From contig OZ037767.1 of assembly GCA_964035545.1 (NCBI GenBank), positions 15,315,998 to 15,379,997 of the forward strand: DNA of 64,000 bases. Reading direction: 5' to 3'. A program made the position numbers and the translations under genes. This document shows, in pieces, positions 39,216-51,385 of the stretch (within the stretch, counting starts at the first letter, position 1; every line of letters starts with the position of its first letter). A model generated the notes under the pieces. That model did no database searches. It was given only the letters and a program-made list of their open reading frames with translations, and had not been told where the DNA came from. Source of the stretch: Bugula neritina. Its lineage: Eukaryota > Bryozoa > Gymnolaemata > Cheilostomatida > Bugulidae.

Positions 39216-40649
39216 ATGTTTAAACAACTTGTTGGTTCTTTTAACATCAATTTTATATCCCAATTTTAATTTAGTAAATTATCACACAAATAATAACTTA
39301 TTGATTGAGTTTTCTGACAAAGAATAATAACTTATTGATTGAGTTTTCTGACAAAGAACGTAATTTTTTTCTGATGCTGGTAACATTTACAATTATATTT
39401 ATGTTTACAGTGTAATATCTATGTTTCGTACAATATTTTAGTTATGATGATATTTATGCTATAGCTGTTGTGAATTTCATAAACAATAATATCGATTCTA
39501 AAATGTATTTTATCTCAAAATATAAGTAGATATACCATTTTAATCAAAAAGGAAGCCATAATCAATTAAGGTAATTGAAAGGGCACAACAGAAACCTATA
39601 TTATATGAAATGGGCAGAAGTGGACAACTCTAGATATTCATAATATTCCAGTGTCAATTTCACTTATTGACTGCAAATGCATATTATTTGTCTGATCAGC
39701 CAATAAAAAAGTCAATGACTACGTTTTTATTATAAACAAAAGCCATGCCTGTATTTTACTAAATCAGCCAATCAAATATTTGCTAAGGTAGCATTCAATT
39801 CTCTTTACTAACTTATTATATTATTTCGTCAGTTTAAAGATGCATCCAATATTATAAAAGATAATGAGTGCTTCTAATAACATGTGACAGCATGAACTCT
39901 GATTGTTATCGCTGACTGTATTATTACTAAGTGAAAAACATTGAGGCACCAAAATAGCAGTGAGCTTTTTTACACTCAGCTTTATTTGATATCTGTATAG
40001 CTTTAACACATTATATATATAATATATATTTAGATGATGTAAATGATGTAAATTTATCACTGGAACCCATGCATGCAAGATAACAAACAATATGTATGAG
40101 GCAAAATTTAAAAATATGATGAAGTAATTTAGCGAAGCAGTAACAAAATTAGTATAATATAATAATTGATATATATAGTAAGAAATATTGTTATTGTGGG
40201 CTATAATAAACTATTTTAGAATTGAACTAATTCATGTTATATATTCATAAATTAATCAAGCTCTATATTATATATAAGATATAACAGCCTAATTGTTACA
40301 CATAATTATGCTATTCGTTATGTAATTCAAGATGCTTTCTTTGATAATTGTATGGCAAAAACAAACACTGTATATAATAATGATATGCTGTATCAACTTT
40401 TATAAAACAATAAAAACTAATAATATATAATATAAAGTAATATAATATATAATCAACCAAATCAGGTAAAACCTAAACAATAATAAAGTCTAAAAAAGTT
40501 TGTCAAAATACAGCACAAAGATATTACAAAGTATATTTCCTTGCTATATCATGATAGTACATGGCTGCATGAATAGAATCTATTACCAGTTATAATTTAC
40601 TTGATCATAACGTCTTAAAGCTAATAGTACATGCAGCTTATATAACCAG
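39216..40649. other. Intergenic between convergent genes
   Basis: The first 770 bases are duplicated 3' flank of the WSC gene. The remainder is AT-rich without recognisable features. Unit 3 (+) and the ankyrin gene (-) end here tail to tail. Confidence 0.6.
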
Positions 40650-43600
40650 TTAGAATGTCAACGTAAGTGAGGCAAAGACATGTGTTGAAGAATTATTCAC
40701 TTGTTTTTCTTCATTCCAAAAATGGTAAGCTTTTTTCACTTTTGACCAATCAGTGACTGCTTCACATAAATCGCCAAGCGCAGACAAGCCTCCTTTCTTT
40801 GCCTTGTCCATCCATTGTCCAATTATCTGAAATTTATATTATGTGGGAAGTTTAAATAAAAATGCATTATAGTACCAATGTTTATATATCATTATAGAAA
40901 AAATATTATAAGATTGTAATACTAGCACTTGTTTTGTGGCTTCTATGAAACATAATTATTAAGCAACTGGCAAAAACGTTTTTTATGCTATAGTTATTAA
41001 AAACTCGGCAAAAATAATCAAATTATTTCTGCATGGTCCTATACTTTGTATACTATGTTATATATAAAAATGTATAACGCTATAAACTTCAATTACAAGA
41101 AGATGTTTATATGTTAATACAACTCAACTTTGTAACATGACACAAAATATGAGCCTGTTTAAAATAAACACCGTGAGGTGGTGTTAAAGCTAATGCTGAT
41201 AGTTGCATAGTTTTCAATACAATAATTCTTGTTTATAGAAAGTTCTTGTGGCATTATAACAGCACAACTTTAGATGTTAGGTTTATACTACTTCTAGAAA
41301 TCACAAAAATCAATGCCTGTAAACAAAAGTACGGTTGTTGCTTTTATTATGATATAACTAGGATATGTAAGTTAAAAGTCTACCTCATCTAGTTTATCTT
41401 TATCCAGTACATTCAGGTAGTAGATGTATCTGAATCTGTCAATAGTTTTACGACATTTCCCTGTTGGTTTAAGAGCATCATGTATAGACTTGGCTCTTTT
41501 ACTAGCCAGTTGGTTATGTACGTATTCCATCAACTGTACAGCCTGTTCAGGTGTTTGTACTGCAAGGAACACAGGATAAAATATTTACATATTAAGCTAT
41601 GAGAAGATATGAGTATTAGTATTATATCTCTGCTATAGGAGATAGTACTGAGAGTAATATAACAGCTGGTCATATATATCAAACTCTAGAGTTGCCTTTT
41701 CATCTCATATATAGTAAGAGTTGTCTTATCTCAGTATATATAGTAAGAGTTGTCTTATCTCATTATATATAGCAAGAGTTGCCTTTTCATCTTATATATA
41801 GTAAGAGTTGTCTTATCTTATTATATATAGTAAGAGTTATCTTATCTTATTATATATAGTAAGAGTTATCTTATCTTATTATATATAGTAAGAGTTGTCT
41901 TATCTTATTATATATAGTAAGAGTTATCTTATCTTATTATATATAGTAAAAGTTATCTTATCTTATTATATATAGTAAGAGTTGTCTTATCTTATTATAT
42001 ATAGTAAGAGTTGTCTTATCTAATTATATATAGTAAGAGTTATCTTATCTTATTATATATAGTAAGAGTTGTCTTATCTTATTATATATAGTAAGAGTTG
42101 TCTTATCTTATTATATATAGTAAGAGTTGTCTTATCTTATTATATATAGTAAGAGTTGTCTTATCTTATTATATATAGTAAGAGTTGTCATACCATATTG
42201 GAAACTTGTTGCAGCATTAGGAGCTGACAAATCTTGGCCAGCCTGCTTGTCACTGACTCTTTCTACAAAATACACAAAAGTCATGCATGCTATCGTAATG
42301 GGTAGCCTCAAGATATAGGAAACTTTATAAATACATGTTAAATTAAAATGTAAATAGAATGTTACAATTTTATTCATGATTACTGTAATTTATTCTAACA
42401 AACCTGTAACCAGTGTTTTTTGGTTCTCAACAAATATTGAGAATGGCACATCTACTAATCCAAGTCTGAGAGAGTCAGAGCATCTTGATTTATCTAAAAT
42501 GATATAATAAAGTTTTCAAACAAAGGATTACCTACTGAAGATCCTCATTTATTTACTTTTACACGTTATGAAACAATTTTAAGTAATGTAATAAGCTGAA
42601 TAATATGGTCATTGAGATTCAGCCATATATATTACAATATTGAGCACGGATACTATGCAGTATTTGCAGTGTTGGTTTACCCAGCAGTCCCCTGTGATGT
42701 AATGGTAACAGTCTGTTGCAAGTTGGAGGTCTCGGGTTCGAATCCCACTGAGGGCAAAAGTTTTATAAGCGATTTCCACCTTTTTTGTAGTATAGTAGCA
42801 CTCCGGGGGAGTTGAGATGCCAAAGGAGCAATTGAAGACTGAAAGTGTAGAAGAAGGGCCAGTGGAGTTCTTAAGTACAAAGTGGGAAGTAGCGCTCTAG
42901 TTTACTCAGGGCCCTCTGTGGTGTATAGTAGTTGCACGCCTTCTTGCAAGCTGGAGTTCTCGGGTTTGAATCTTAGTGGGAGCAAAACTATTTTACAGTA
43001 TTTCAATTTTTAATAAAGTTTCTAAGTTAGGTTATTAGCAGATTATAATAACTTTTTGTAACATATAATACTTTTTTCAGTTTAAAATTTTAAAGTCTAA
43101 AGTCTAAAGTCTGAATTTATTTATTTTTATACTTTTACTATATACAATCACACATATGCACATTACCTTCATCAACTACACGACACAATACACCAGTTTC
43201 ACAGTCTTCCTTTATGCAACGTCTGAGATCTCCAATAGTCATGTGATCTTCAAATGAGTAGACTGTGTTCTCTCCCTGAACTTTTACAGTTACTTTACAG
43301 TTTTTCACTTTACCTGGATGAAAAACCCGTCACATGATCACATAGCCAACTTTAATCTTAGCGTAATTACACATCAACAATGTAACAAATAGGTATGTTT
43401 AGAGGCGCACACGCAAGTAACTTACTCTTGAATGGCCCATCTGATCTGGTAGGAAGTGAAACTGCTTGGTGTACCGATACAGTAGCAGGTATATCTTGAT
43501 GTGGTGCTGCAACCGCTGCATCTATTAGATAAGGAACCTCAGTTGACTGCGCCATGTTCTCCATTGTGTTTTCTGCTGACACATGTTCATGCGGCGCTTC

Positions 43601-46545
43601 AAGACCTGAAAAAGCTTGGTGTGGTGCCACAGTGTTTAACTGACTCAGTTGTGATGATCCTGTATCTGACATTAAATCATGTGAGAGAGTTATAGTCGAC
43701 TGAGTTGGTACTTCAACTGTAAAGATAATACAAATAAAATTCTAGCTATTATAAATTTTGAGGATATTGATTCACAAAAATAATCTATTCAGTAAAAAAT
43801 ATTAATATATTATGGCAGTCAATTACTATTTGTTCAACAACTCAATAATTATTTTATAATTTTCAACATTAAGGACAAATAAATTTTTATAGTAAACTGC
43901 AAGAATCAGCAAAGACTACCAGACTATACCAACTTATATAACTTACATGCAGTCCTTTGATATTTATTTGAGGGTAAAACTGTTATAGCAGGTTCTGCAG
44001 ATCTTTTGTTGTGTGAAACTTTGTTTGTTTGCTTTTTCAAGTCAAAAACTTGAATAAACGAATTGCTTTCTTGTGCGAAATCAATAACAAGAGAATTTGC
44101 ACTACTTTTAAATTTTAAATCAGATTTGTGTTCATTTTCTATTTCCCTGTTTCTAAAACTTCCTTTCTGCATTTGTACTTCTGGTGGCGCATTGTTAGGA
44201 AAGTTGGAAATTGAAGGTGGTGGCTGTTTGAACTGAGTGTCTGCTTCTCTGTGGATGTTGCTGTCACCATTCAAATGCGAAGGGTTTGTGGATGGCATGT
44301 TGAAAGATGGAGGGTTAAATAGAGACCAGTCCTTTGAATGGTTGAAAGATGGGGCATCAAATTGAGGAGGCTGAGATGGTAAGTTGGTTGTGAAATTCTC
44401 TGATCTAGGAAACCGCTGTGGTTTTGATGGTGTGGGTAGATACGGCATAGAAAAAGAACCATCAGTATTGTTCAGTGGCTGAGCATGCATGTGTTGTGAA
44501 GGGAGTTGAACCCAAGGTGGCTGAAGATGGATCAACTGTGGCGCCGTTTGAAAATGAGATGGTTGTCTTAGGTGTGGTGGTTGCAGCCAGTGCCGTGTAG
44601 AAGTTGGTTGATGTGGTAAGCCTGGCAATAACTGTGGAAACTCACCACTCTGCAAAGGATGGTGACATGTCTGCTCTTTCCAGAAATCTGCATTTAGAGA
44701 AATGTTAAACATGTATAAAATAAAATATGTGAACGGGCTATATTGGGCTTTTAAATTTATAGATTATTGCTATAGGCACTTAAATAGTATGAGTACAAAG
44801 ATTGATTACAGCAAAATGTTACATACGATTAAATGTTTTAGTTTGTGGGGTAAATAATTGTAATATAATTTACTTTTTAAAATTTTTCAAATTAGCAATT
44901 TCTTAGTTGCACGCATGGGTGATGGGGGGAGGGGCACAACGGTCATATGGGTACAAAAAGCCAGTCAAATTGTGAGAGAACTTATTGACTTAGAGTATTG
45001 TGAGTTTTTTTAATAAAAAGATACGGACATAATGGCCGGAACCGGGAAGTTGTGAAAGAGATAAAAACAACCAACTGATTATACTTATAATAGTCAACTG
45101 GTTTAGCATTTAGACAAGAGATTATTGAACTAGTTACTCAAAAACCAGAGGAATGAGAGCAAAAAACTCAACGAGCGGCTCGTTGTGCCCCCCTCCCGTA
45201 ACTCCTATTTATTATGGAATATTAATTTCATTCTTTTGCATTAGGTATGCATCATTTCTAAATTTCAGCAACGCATCCGTATTTGTTTTAAGAATAGTCA
45301 AATTGCACTCTTTTATTGACCTGATTTGTTTAATTAAAAAATGATTTATCTAGCCTATTGTTGCCTGTGACAAAGCATATTGAAAAAAATTCTGTCTTTA
45401 TCCAATTATGCTTTTTAGTCATTGGAAACATTTATTTAGCATGCTACTTAAATCATAGATGGAGAATATAAAAGCCTATCTTTTGAAACTTTATTATTTA
45501 CTTTCCATTTTTGCATGAGATTTCTTTGTACTGCTAACATAACACGATTATTTTATTTTAAGGTTAGTTGACCCAAACTAAAAAAGTTTTGTTAAAAGTA
45601 AGTAAGTCTACCTGGAACTTGATTTGTTGCATCAGCTCTTTGTTCTGTAGAGGTAATTGTATGGGGTCCAAATGTTTCATTATTTACACCAACATCTAAA
45701 GGTATTCTTTCTGCATGGTTTGATATATTGAAATGTTTTAGCTGCTGCTCTGCTGTCAGCTGACTCATCAAAAGAGTGAGAATCTCTGTTTGGTTAGTCT
45801 TAGCTGCTTCCTGTATCACTGTATTACCATCTCCATTCTGTATCTTGAGTAGCTCTACCTTCTGTTCTACTGATACACCATATAGTAGACATTTGATGAT
45901 GTCAGAATCTCCTCTGCATGCTGCATAGTGTATAGCATAAGACTCAGTTGTCTTGAGTAGCTTTACCTTCTGTTCTACGGATACACCATCTAGTAGACAT
46001 TTGATGATATGAGTATACCCTCCCTCTGCTGCAATTTCTATAGTTGTGAACCCTTCTCCATTCTCTATCTTGAGCAGCTCCACCTTCTGTTCTACTGATA
46101 CACCATCTAGTAGACATTTGACGGTGTTAGTATGTCCTCCCGATGCTGCATTGTGTATAGCTGTATCATCTCCACCGTCCTGTATCTTGAGTAGCTCTAC
46201 CTTTTGTTCTACTGATACACCATCTAGCAGACATTTGATGGTGTCAGTATGACCTTTCTTTGCTGCACAGTGTATCGCTGTACTATCTCTACCGTCCTGT
46301 ATCTTGAGTAGCTCTACCTTGTGTTCTACTGATACACCATCTAGTAGACATTTGATGGTGTCAGTATACCCTTTCTCAGCTGCCCAGTGTATTGCATCAT
46401 ATTCCTCACACAACAGTTCATATCTTTCTTCTAATGATATGAAAGGAAGGCACTTCTTCAGCTCAGTCAGAATATTTCCCTCATCATCTCTATCTCTAAT
46501 ACTAATGAGTATTTGAGTAAACTTTAGCACTTCATTCTGATTCAT
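40650..46545 (-). CDS. Ankyrin-repeat protein with Gln/Pro/His-rich middle and beta-grasp-like C-terminal region (8 exons)
   Basis: Exons (minus strand) are 46545-45612, 44687-43947, 43716-43426, 43313-43167, 42493-42404, 42262-42194, 41559-41384 and 40826-40650. All splice sites are GT-AG; six introns are phase 1 and the last is phase 0, giving 874 aa ending in TAA. Exon 1 holds six ankyrin-type repeats (about residues 48-250) of about 39 residues with a shared LLDGVSVEQKVELLKIQ core. Exon 2 is low-complexity, rich in Pro, His and Gln, with a basic SHNKRSAEPA patch. Exon 4 (KVTVKVQGENTVYSFEDHMTIGDLRR) looks like a ubiquitin-like/beta-grasp strand pattern. Exons 7-8 are helical (PEQAVQLMEYVHNQL, IGQWMDKAKKGG). 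There is no signal peptide or membrane segment, so it is probably an intracellular scaffold. I do not recognise an orthologue. Confidence 0.75.
41691..42190. repeat. Minisatellite, 30-bp unit, in the last-but-one long intron of the ankyrin gene
   Basis: About seventeen near-identical units of the type TATATATAGTAAGAGTTGTC plus TTATCTTAT. It starts about 130 bases upstream of exon 7 and abuts the exon 6 splice donor at 42193, so copy-number change could affect splicing. Confidence 0.95.
42687..43000 (+). mobile_element. tRNA-derived SINE pair in an intron of the ankyrin gene
   Basis: A tRNA-like head at 42687-42757 has a good B box (GGGTTCGAATCCC) and a D-arm-like GATGTAATGGTAAC, but the acceptor and anticodon stems pair poorly, so it is not a working tRNA. 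A second, more decayed head lies at about 42907-42990 (GGGTTTGAATC). Confidence 0.6.
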
Positions 46546-47525
46546 TTTAACTGACCTTTTAGTTTTAGTAAGAACTCTCCATCTTTAGCAGCTCTTCAAA
46601 TAGACTAATATGCTAGACTAGAAAACTCTACGATACACAATTACAATGTCTATCCTCAGACTATATATAATATTATTACTAAATTATAACTTTTTTTTTC
46701 ATTTTAAGCTCTAAACTTTCACACGTGTATAACAGTAGTCGTTAACTTTTTGTAAATTACTAACCAGAATCTTCTCAATATGGCGTGCCTACTTGTGTAG
46801 CGCTTATCTATCAACTATAACTATAACTAGCCTGTACAATATGCAGTTCCGTAGTACAGGGAATTCGCGAGGAAATAGATGGGAAATTCCATTCACTCCC
46901 ATTACTCATATTATTTAGGCAGGACTATGATTTTTGGCCTGTCAACAAACGTTAGGTAACACGTCAAAGTGGAGAATACTCATAGAAACTATTATAATTA
47001 ATGGAATAAGACAACACAACTCATATTACTCAGCCTGTAGCATTCTGTAAATAATACGGCCTGACGCATCTGATGTTGTACTAACTACCAGGCAGTGGTT
47101 GTAGACAGTCATGCTATACAAAATTATAACATGCTTACATAAGCTGTTCATAATATAAAATTTGGAGTACACTGACAAACACAAATACCCAATTGGTAGA
47201 AGCTTAGTCTATATTCTAACACAGTTTTTAGACTCCTTTAAAAATGCAGCTTGTGTTAGGATATCAAATAATTTGCTTTTCTTGAACTTGTTCCCAATTT
47301 CTGTTCTATTAATATTACATTTATACATTGTACACTATCTATGCTTTATATATTATATATCATGCTATGCTTTATTTTACTATAAATGCATTGATATTTG
47401 CAATATCTATATTATTGAAACTTATAAGTACACTATTCGTATGCTGTCAACACCCTATAAGATTTCATTGATATATTACATAGTATGAATAACTTAATAG
47501 CAGAGGTTGGCTGTATCTGTTGTAG
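46546..47525. other. Intergenic between divergent ankyrin and CPEB-like genes
   Basis: Searched by eye for RRM-coding exons of the CPEB-like gene; none found. No other feature recognised. Confidence 0.55.
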
Positions 47526-48630
47526 GTTCTGGCCGTGTGACTTTCAGCTGCCATGACAGCTACAGAAATGCACTTGGCGCTGCTTTTGTGGAAATAAAAA
47601 CCCCAAAGTTTACTAGGAAGGTATTTACCACAAAAACATGCTCCGCATACCTGTTATAGTGTTCAAAGTTATGTTTTTATGTAAATTGATATAATATTTT
47701 TCATTACCTTTTTTGGTTTCAATTACTATATATTTGAATTTTTGCAAGCTTGTAGTGCAATTATGGAGCTAAACTGTGTATTTTACTCAAATAACTTGCA
47801 GGTACAACTAGACCCTTACTTCGAGGAATCTATCTGTTATGTGTGCAGGATCAGTTTGGGGCCCTACTTTTGCAGACATCCAACGTGCTCCAAGGTAACA
47901 CAATTCCTCGATTATCTTGAGGAAAATTAGCTTTGCTTCTAAACTAAGAGAAAATATATTTGACAAGTATAAGTATTTAATTATTTAATTTAAGTTTTTA
48001 TTTAATTTAATTTAATTATTTAATGCTATAAAGTTTTATAAGACTTTTTAGCAGCTCAAGATTTGCTCATAAAATAAATTTAATAATCTTGAAAGTGCAA
48101 CTGCTATAATTGTTACCATAATTTATGTAATTATGATATATTATCTGTTGGTTAGAATAGACTTTTTCATTAAGAAAATCTTTTGGCATGTCACTTTTCC
48201 AAATTTACTGCAAACATGGTCATGAAAAATGTTGCTGCATGAGAGGTATTAGAATCTCACTTAGTTTAAGTTGTTGAATATTTTAAAGAATAGTTTTTAA
48301 TATACTGTAAAAGCATTAGTATAAGGTACAAGATTATTAATAGTAAATTAACATATAAATGCATTATTGATAATAAAAAATCTTCAACATATCAGACTTT
48401 GAAAAAGCATTACACTGCATGGCAATTATTTATTTGTCTGACTCCGCTAACTTTGCAATTATATTTTTAATAAAATTGTTCTGGTTTTATTCTCCCAGTA
48501 CTTCTGTGAACTTTGTTGGCGCTGGCAGCACGCTGACTTGGGGGAAGGAGCTCAGGCTCATCATCCTCTTACCAGAAACTCTAAAAAGAGTCGTGGTTTC
48601 TCAGAAGGAGGCTCTAGAAATGGCATTTAA
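47526..48630 (+). CDS. CPEB1: CPEB1-like protein, C-terminal three exons only
   Basis: Exons 47526-47620, 47802-47894 and 48499-48630 splice in frame (GT-AG) into 105 codons plus TAA. The translation starts with [27 protein letters not shown], the end of the second RRM. It continues with the CPEB ZZ-type zinc-binding domain: [24 protein letters not shown] and HHPL, giving the cysteines and histidines that bind two zinc ions. The wording is closest to CPEB1 rather than CPEB2-4. CPEB1 binds U-rich elements in 3' UTRs and controls polyadenylation and translation of stored mRNAs. No RRM exons are seen between this point and the ankyrin gene, so the gene is either truncated or has a very long intron that contains the ankyrin gene. 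Confidence 0.85.
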
Positions 48631-49692
48631 ATACGAAACTGTTGCATATATCTTATATGGAAGTTATGTTTAGTGTCTCATTGTTGTTTGCTCTTGTTCT
48701 GTTTATTTTGCTGTTTTGTTTGCTGCTATATTTTTCCAAGCTTTTTTTTTTAAGCCAGTGGTTTTAAGTAAAACTTCCTTTATTTCCTGTTTTAAATCCT
48801 TGCTTAGTAAACATCAAAAACAAACAAAAAATGATTAAAGGCTCCCTATAGTAAAGTGCGTAGATTTTAATAATTTAGTGAAGGCTGTTTGAAGGTATTA
48901 GAGCTGTTTATTTGCTAGTCTTAGGGGCGTAGTTTTGTATTTTGTAGAATAATATTGCCCGTTATATTATATTAAACATAAATAAAAAAATCTCTCACAT
49001 AAATCATTTGCCAACAATTAAATCTGCACCCAATACTTGAATAAGATCATAAGGAACTATATATAGTATATATATAGGCACACTGTTGAACCAACGGTGC
49101 TTCATTGTTACTCAAACACATTTGTGATGGCTGCTGTCTTTTTTGGTCTCTTGGGGGGGTCATCCAAGATTTTTACTTTTTAATGTGGATGAATAGAGTA
49201 GGACTTTGTGATCACATTGCACTTTAAATTTTTAAAATCAGTCAACTAGAACCAGAAATATGCCAGGTTATACACACAGCGGTCCACAACAAACGACTTT
49301 TATTATTGCGAGTAATTAGCAGTCAAAGTTCGGCGACTCAAAATTGTACTAAATTAGTTGTTTATCTACCTAGCAACAGTGTCTTCAATTAGCTCCATCA
49401 GCCCAAAAAATAGTTACCAGGGATGGTTTTTTATGCTGATTATGAAAATATTAATTTAAAATTCATATCTGCAATATCTTAATCATTATTTCAGAGTTGA
49501 TTTCAATATAATGAGAACATTTTGATGATCATCCTGAGAGATTAATACTACAATGCCACCGTGGTTTCATGATGAAATCTAACTCTTTTGTATCACTGTT
49601 GTCACTAAGTTCATCTTTACTATAATCACCACTACTCTTCAGTCCTTGTCCTTAATTTTCAATGTAGAAACATTCTTTTAAATTGTTAATAT
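48631..49692. other. Intergenic, nothing recognised
   Basis: Likely includes the CPEB-like 3' UTR. No other coding or repeat signal seen up to the LTR. Confidence 0.5.
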
Positions 49693-49997
49693 TGTTAAGT
49701 TTTTCAGATTTAGGGTTGATGTGCTATCCAGAGAGTCTATTTATTTGCTATAGAACTGCACCAGGATAAGTCGAGTGAACGAGTATATTTTACACACAAT
49801 TATACATTACAAAAACGATACATTATATTCAAACAAGTTACACATCTAATCTATTTGACACTCTAGCTTCGACTGCCTTAGCAGCGGGAAACTGTAACTG
49901 CTGCTAACTATCAAACACGCTAATTGGCTATCCATTGTTCCGGGTCAATTACGCGACCCTACATGTTGTGCTGCTGGTAGTTCCACGAACCACCACA
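49693..49997 (-). repeat. 3' LTR of gypsy element 2
   Basis: Read on the minus strand, it begins TGTGGTGGTTCG and ends CTTAACA. It differs from the right LTR at three places seen (G/A, C/T and C/T on the + strand). Confidence 0.95.
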
Positions 49998-50013
49998 CCG
50001 CCCCCACCAGCAG
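49998..50013 (-). other. Polypurine tract of gypsy element 2
   Basis: Minus-strand CTGCTGGTGGGGGCGG directly before the 3' LTR, the plus-strand primer site. Nearly the same sequence precedes the LTR of element 1. Confidence 0.75.
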
Positions 50014-50289
50014 AAAGCCCTCTTTCTGATATATATATAAAAAAACATTCATTAGTAACTACATACATCAGTGGACAAAAATAATACATAATATACAGGA
50101 AGAGACATAATAATAGGCAGAGTCATTATAACAATCTGTTACCTACAATTGACCAGCTATAGACGAGGAATATCGGCTAGCTGTGGTATTAGACAAGGAA
50201 TAACCTGTCAAGCAGTCAAGCATTTGCACGAGGTCCTGGGTTCCCCCAAGAGGATGAATTTGCAGATTATTCCGGCAGCAGAACCAGAG

Positions 50290-51369
50290 TCATTGTTGGG
50301 CACGCCGGCGCTTGGCTTGGCAGGTACGCAGTTTCCGTTTCATACGGCATACGGATCCCTTTAGCTGGAAGAGTCCTGTGGTAGTATTAAGTAGATCTGG
50401 TGCCAGCTGGGTGAATTCTTCTTGTAATCGTAGGAGGCGTTCTTTTACTGTGGCTAGGCGGACTGGGTCTGGGGACGGTGTCCGTCTGCGGCGCAAGGGG
50501 GGACTGGGGGACCTGGTTCGTCTCTTCGTCGGGGTAGGGGAGATCTCTCCTTTTTCTGGATATGTAATCTCCTCGGGGGTGTATGTAATTTGAGGGCGGT
50601 CAGACACCAACGGGGATTGTTGGCGGGCGTTGTCTAACACACGTTGGAACCCCGAGGACAGAACGGCTAACAGCATGGCCTTCTTCACCAGAGGTCGTAT
50701 AAGTGTGACGAACTCCGGGTATAGCTTAGCGTCGACCACGTAGTTTTCTCCAGGAAAACAGCCCGTCGCTCGATGTCTGGTGACGGGGTAGGGATACACA
50801 TCATTGTACCCGCAGGGGCAGAATGTTAGTAGGAGATGAGCATTGACGTGTAGTTTAAGGGAGCGGTGAGAGGCGCATTCTTCACCACAGATCTGGCATC
50901 TCGTCCGTCCACTGGACCCCCAGGCCGTTTCTATTTCTTCTTCTGTTTGTGGAGACACCCACCGCCAACGGCGGCGTAGTGGCTCAGGCCGGTCACCACT
51001 AGCATACTCCTCCGGATGCGGAGCGGGAAGTGTTCTATCCCGTACCCTGGTTGTAGCGGGTCGAGTGTAATCTGAAAAAGTTTCAACAGTGTTAATACAG
51101 TACACTGCCGTGTTGTCAGCTTGAATAGCTTGGCAACTCCTAATTCAGTTACCTCGTAGAGATTTATGGTAGTGAATAGTCAGATAGAACACGTATTGCA
51201 ATGAGATTATAAAAATCTCTAAGTCAAACTGAGTTCTTACTACGGTATTTCACTAACCTATCTCCAGCTCGGTTGACTCAGTGAGTCAGAGCTGAGCGAT
51301 GCAATCTAGTTTCGTATTAAGATATAGTTAACTCACCCCACGATCTGTTGTCGTAAGACATACTGAATG
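50290..51369 (-). CDS. Third ORF of gypsy element 2: zinc-finger and coiled-coil accessory protein, probably spliced
   Basis: An open frame runs 51105-50290 (271 codons plus stop). The likely start is an upstream mini-exon (ATG at about 51361) ending at a GTGAGT donor near 51337. It is joined to a TTTTTCAG acceptor near 51076, which keeps the frame at D-Y-T-R. In the 271-residue frame, C70-x2-C73-x12-H86-x3-H90 is a classical C2H2 finger and C96-x-C98-x12-H111-x4-C116 a second. An RS/Pro-rich basic stretch (about 180-215) and a heptad-like, basic C-terminal coil follow. No membrane segment is seen, so it is not an envelope protein despite its env position. Nucleic-acid binding is inferred from the fingers and basic regions. 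It is intact here and broken in element 1. Confidence 0.65.
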
Positions 51370-51385
51370 TGTGAAATGGTTTGAA

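Larger units (their letters stand above)
35103..39990 (+). repeat. Duplicated WSC-gene segment, copy 2 (contains unit 3)
   Basis: Matches 16961-20039 across 5' flank, exon 1, intron SINE and 3' flank, and additionally keeps exons 2 and 3. The part from about 37433 to 39445 also matches unit 1 (5630-7606). Confidence 0.85.

Noticed and set aside
42687-42757. Possible tRNA gene with a good B box
   Set aside because: The acceptor and anticodon stems pair poorly and a second decayed copy with a shared body follows, so it is better explained as a tRNA-derived SINE.
47162-47488. 108-codon frame upstream of the CPEB-like exons
   Set aside because: AT-rich, Ile/Tyr-heavy translation with no RRM motifs; looks like chance.
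50290-51105. Reading the third ORF as a retroviral envelope gene
   Set aside because: No signal peptide, membrane span, glycosylation pattern or fusion-peptide-like segment; zinc fingers and a basic coil are seen instead.
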